DNA from: an uncultured Roseburia sp.
GTDB lineage: Bacteria > Bacillota > Clostridia > Lachnospirales > Lachnospiraceae
Direction: 5' to 3'
Length of the DNA: 62,951 nucleotides
Assembly (NCBI GenBank): GCA_947383215.1
Contig: CANDCP010000014.1
Span: 1-62,951, forward strand
The notes beneath the pieces were generated by a model that worked only from the letters and a program-made list of their open reading frames with translations, ran no database searches and was not told the DNA's origin. The translations under genes and the position numbers were made by a program. The first letter of the stretch is position 1, and the number at the start of each line of letters is the position of its first letter. This document shows, piece after piece, positions 62,804 through 62,951 of this stretch.

Positions 62804-62951
62804 ATGTCAAAAACTGATAACTCTCCTACACCCGATACCCAAATACGCAAAGATAAGATGAGGCTAACCGTTACCAACATCTACCCCGCCTTTCAAAAAA
62901 AATCAGAGCAGGAAACCCGACAGGAAATCGGGGCAAGGCTCTATCAGATTT
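62804..62951 (+). CDS. Partial accessory protein, unrecognised
   Basis: An open frame of 49 codons that runs off the right edge without a stop. AAGGAG lies about 8 nt before the ATG. It begins SKTDNSPTPDTQIRKDKMRL and continues TVTNIYPAFQKKSEQETRQE, a polar start followed by a helical region. I do not recognise the family with confidence. The neighbouring winged-helix gene and palindrome suggest it belongs to an integrative element. Confidence 0.5.
   Translation, partial: MSKTDNSPTPDTQIRKDKMRLTVTNIYPAFQKKSEQETRQEIGARLYQI

Overview
The window looks like a chromosomal segment of a motile, spore-forming member of the Clostridia, most likely Lachnospiraceae. This rests on four things: a single long fla/che operon of clostridial type (FliY, CheC/CheD, FlhF/FlhG, SigD, followed by DUF6115- and FapA-type genes), CodY beside topA-dprA-comM, sporulation genes (sigK, cotJABC), and small families typical of gut Firmicutes (DUF1292, DUF5662, FeoB-associated Cys-rich protein). 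No species is claimed. No rRNA, tRNA or CRISPR array was seen.

Region 1 (1-2480, minus strand): an AT-rich partial gene resembling the N-terminus of a tyrosine recombinase runs off the left edge. It is followed by tsf and rpsB with their own promoter, leader and terminator. Region 2 (2484-36938, minus strand, read right to left): about 36 flagellar and chemotaxis genes. Order: flgB-flgC-fliE-fliF-fliG-fliH-fliI-fliJ-motE-like-fliK-flgD-TIGR02530-flgE, then a hairpin and a new promoter, then motA-motB-fliL-fliM-fliY-cheY-fliO-P-Q-R-flhB-flhA-flhF-flhG-PilZ-cheB-cheA-cheW-(hairpin)-cheC-cheD-small membrane protein-sigD-fapA-like-small proteins-MltG-like. Filament genes (flagellin, fliD, fliS), cheR and flbD are not in the window. 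Region 3 (37082-43574): codY, topA, dprA, comM and a sigK without pro-sequence. Region 4 (43708-57035): mixed housekeeping genes (rluA, trpS, DUF5662, a GH13-family protein lacking its catalytic residues, DUF1292, uvrD-like helicase, NYN-LOTUS protein, gltX, feoAB with a small partner, trxA) and the cotJ spore-coat operon.

Region 5 (57036-62951) differs in character. It is more AT-rich and holds a decayed replication-initiator-like relic, a 27-bp-arm inverted repeat, a MATE/AraC pair on interlocked divergent promoters, a DUF1349 gene, an HxlR regulator beside a flavin reductase-like gene, a receiver-less winged-helix protein and the start of another gene at the right edge. This looks like accessory DNA linked to a conjugative or mobilisable element. 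Its most interesting part is a small regulon. The DUF1349 gene and the flavoprotein gene each carry the same 25-bp element, AGTATCGCAC-N6-GTGnGTACT, ending on the first base of the -35 box, with hxlR divergent from one copy. This suggests one HxlR-controlled, possibly redox- or electrophile-responsive, two-promoter circuit.
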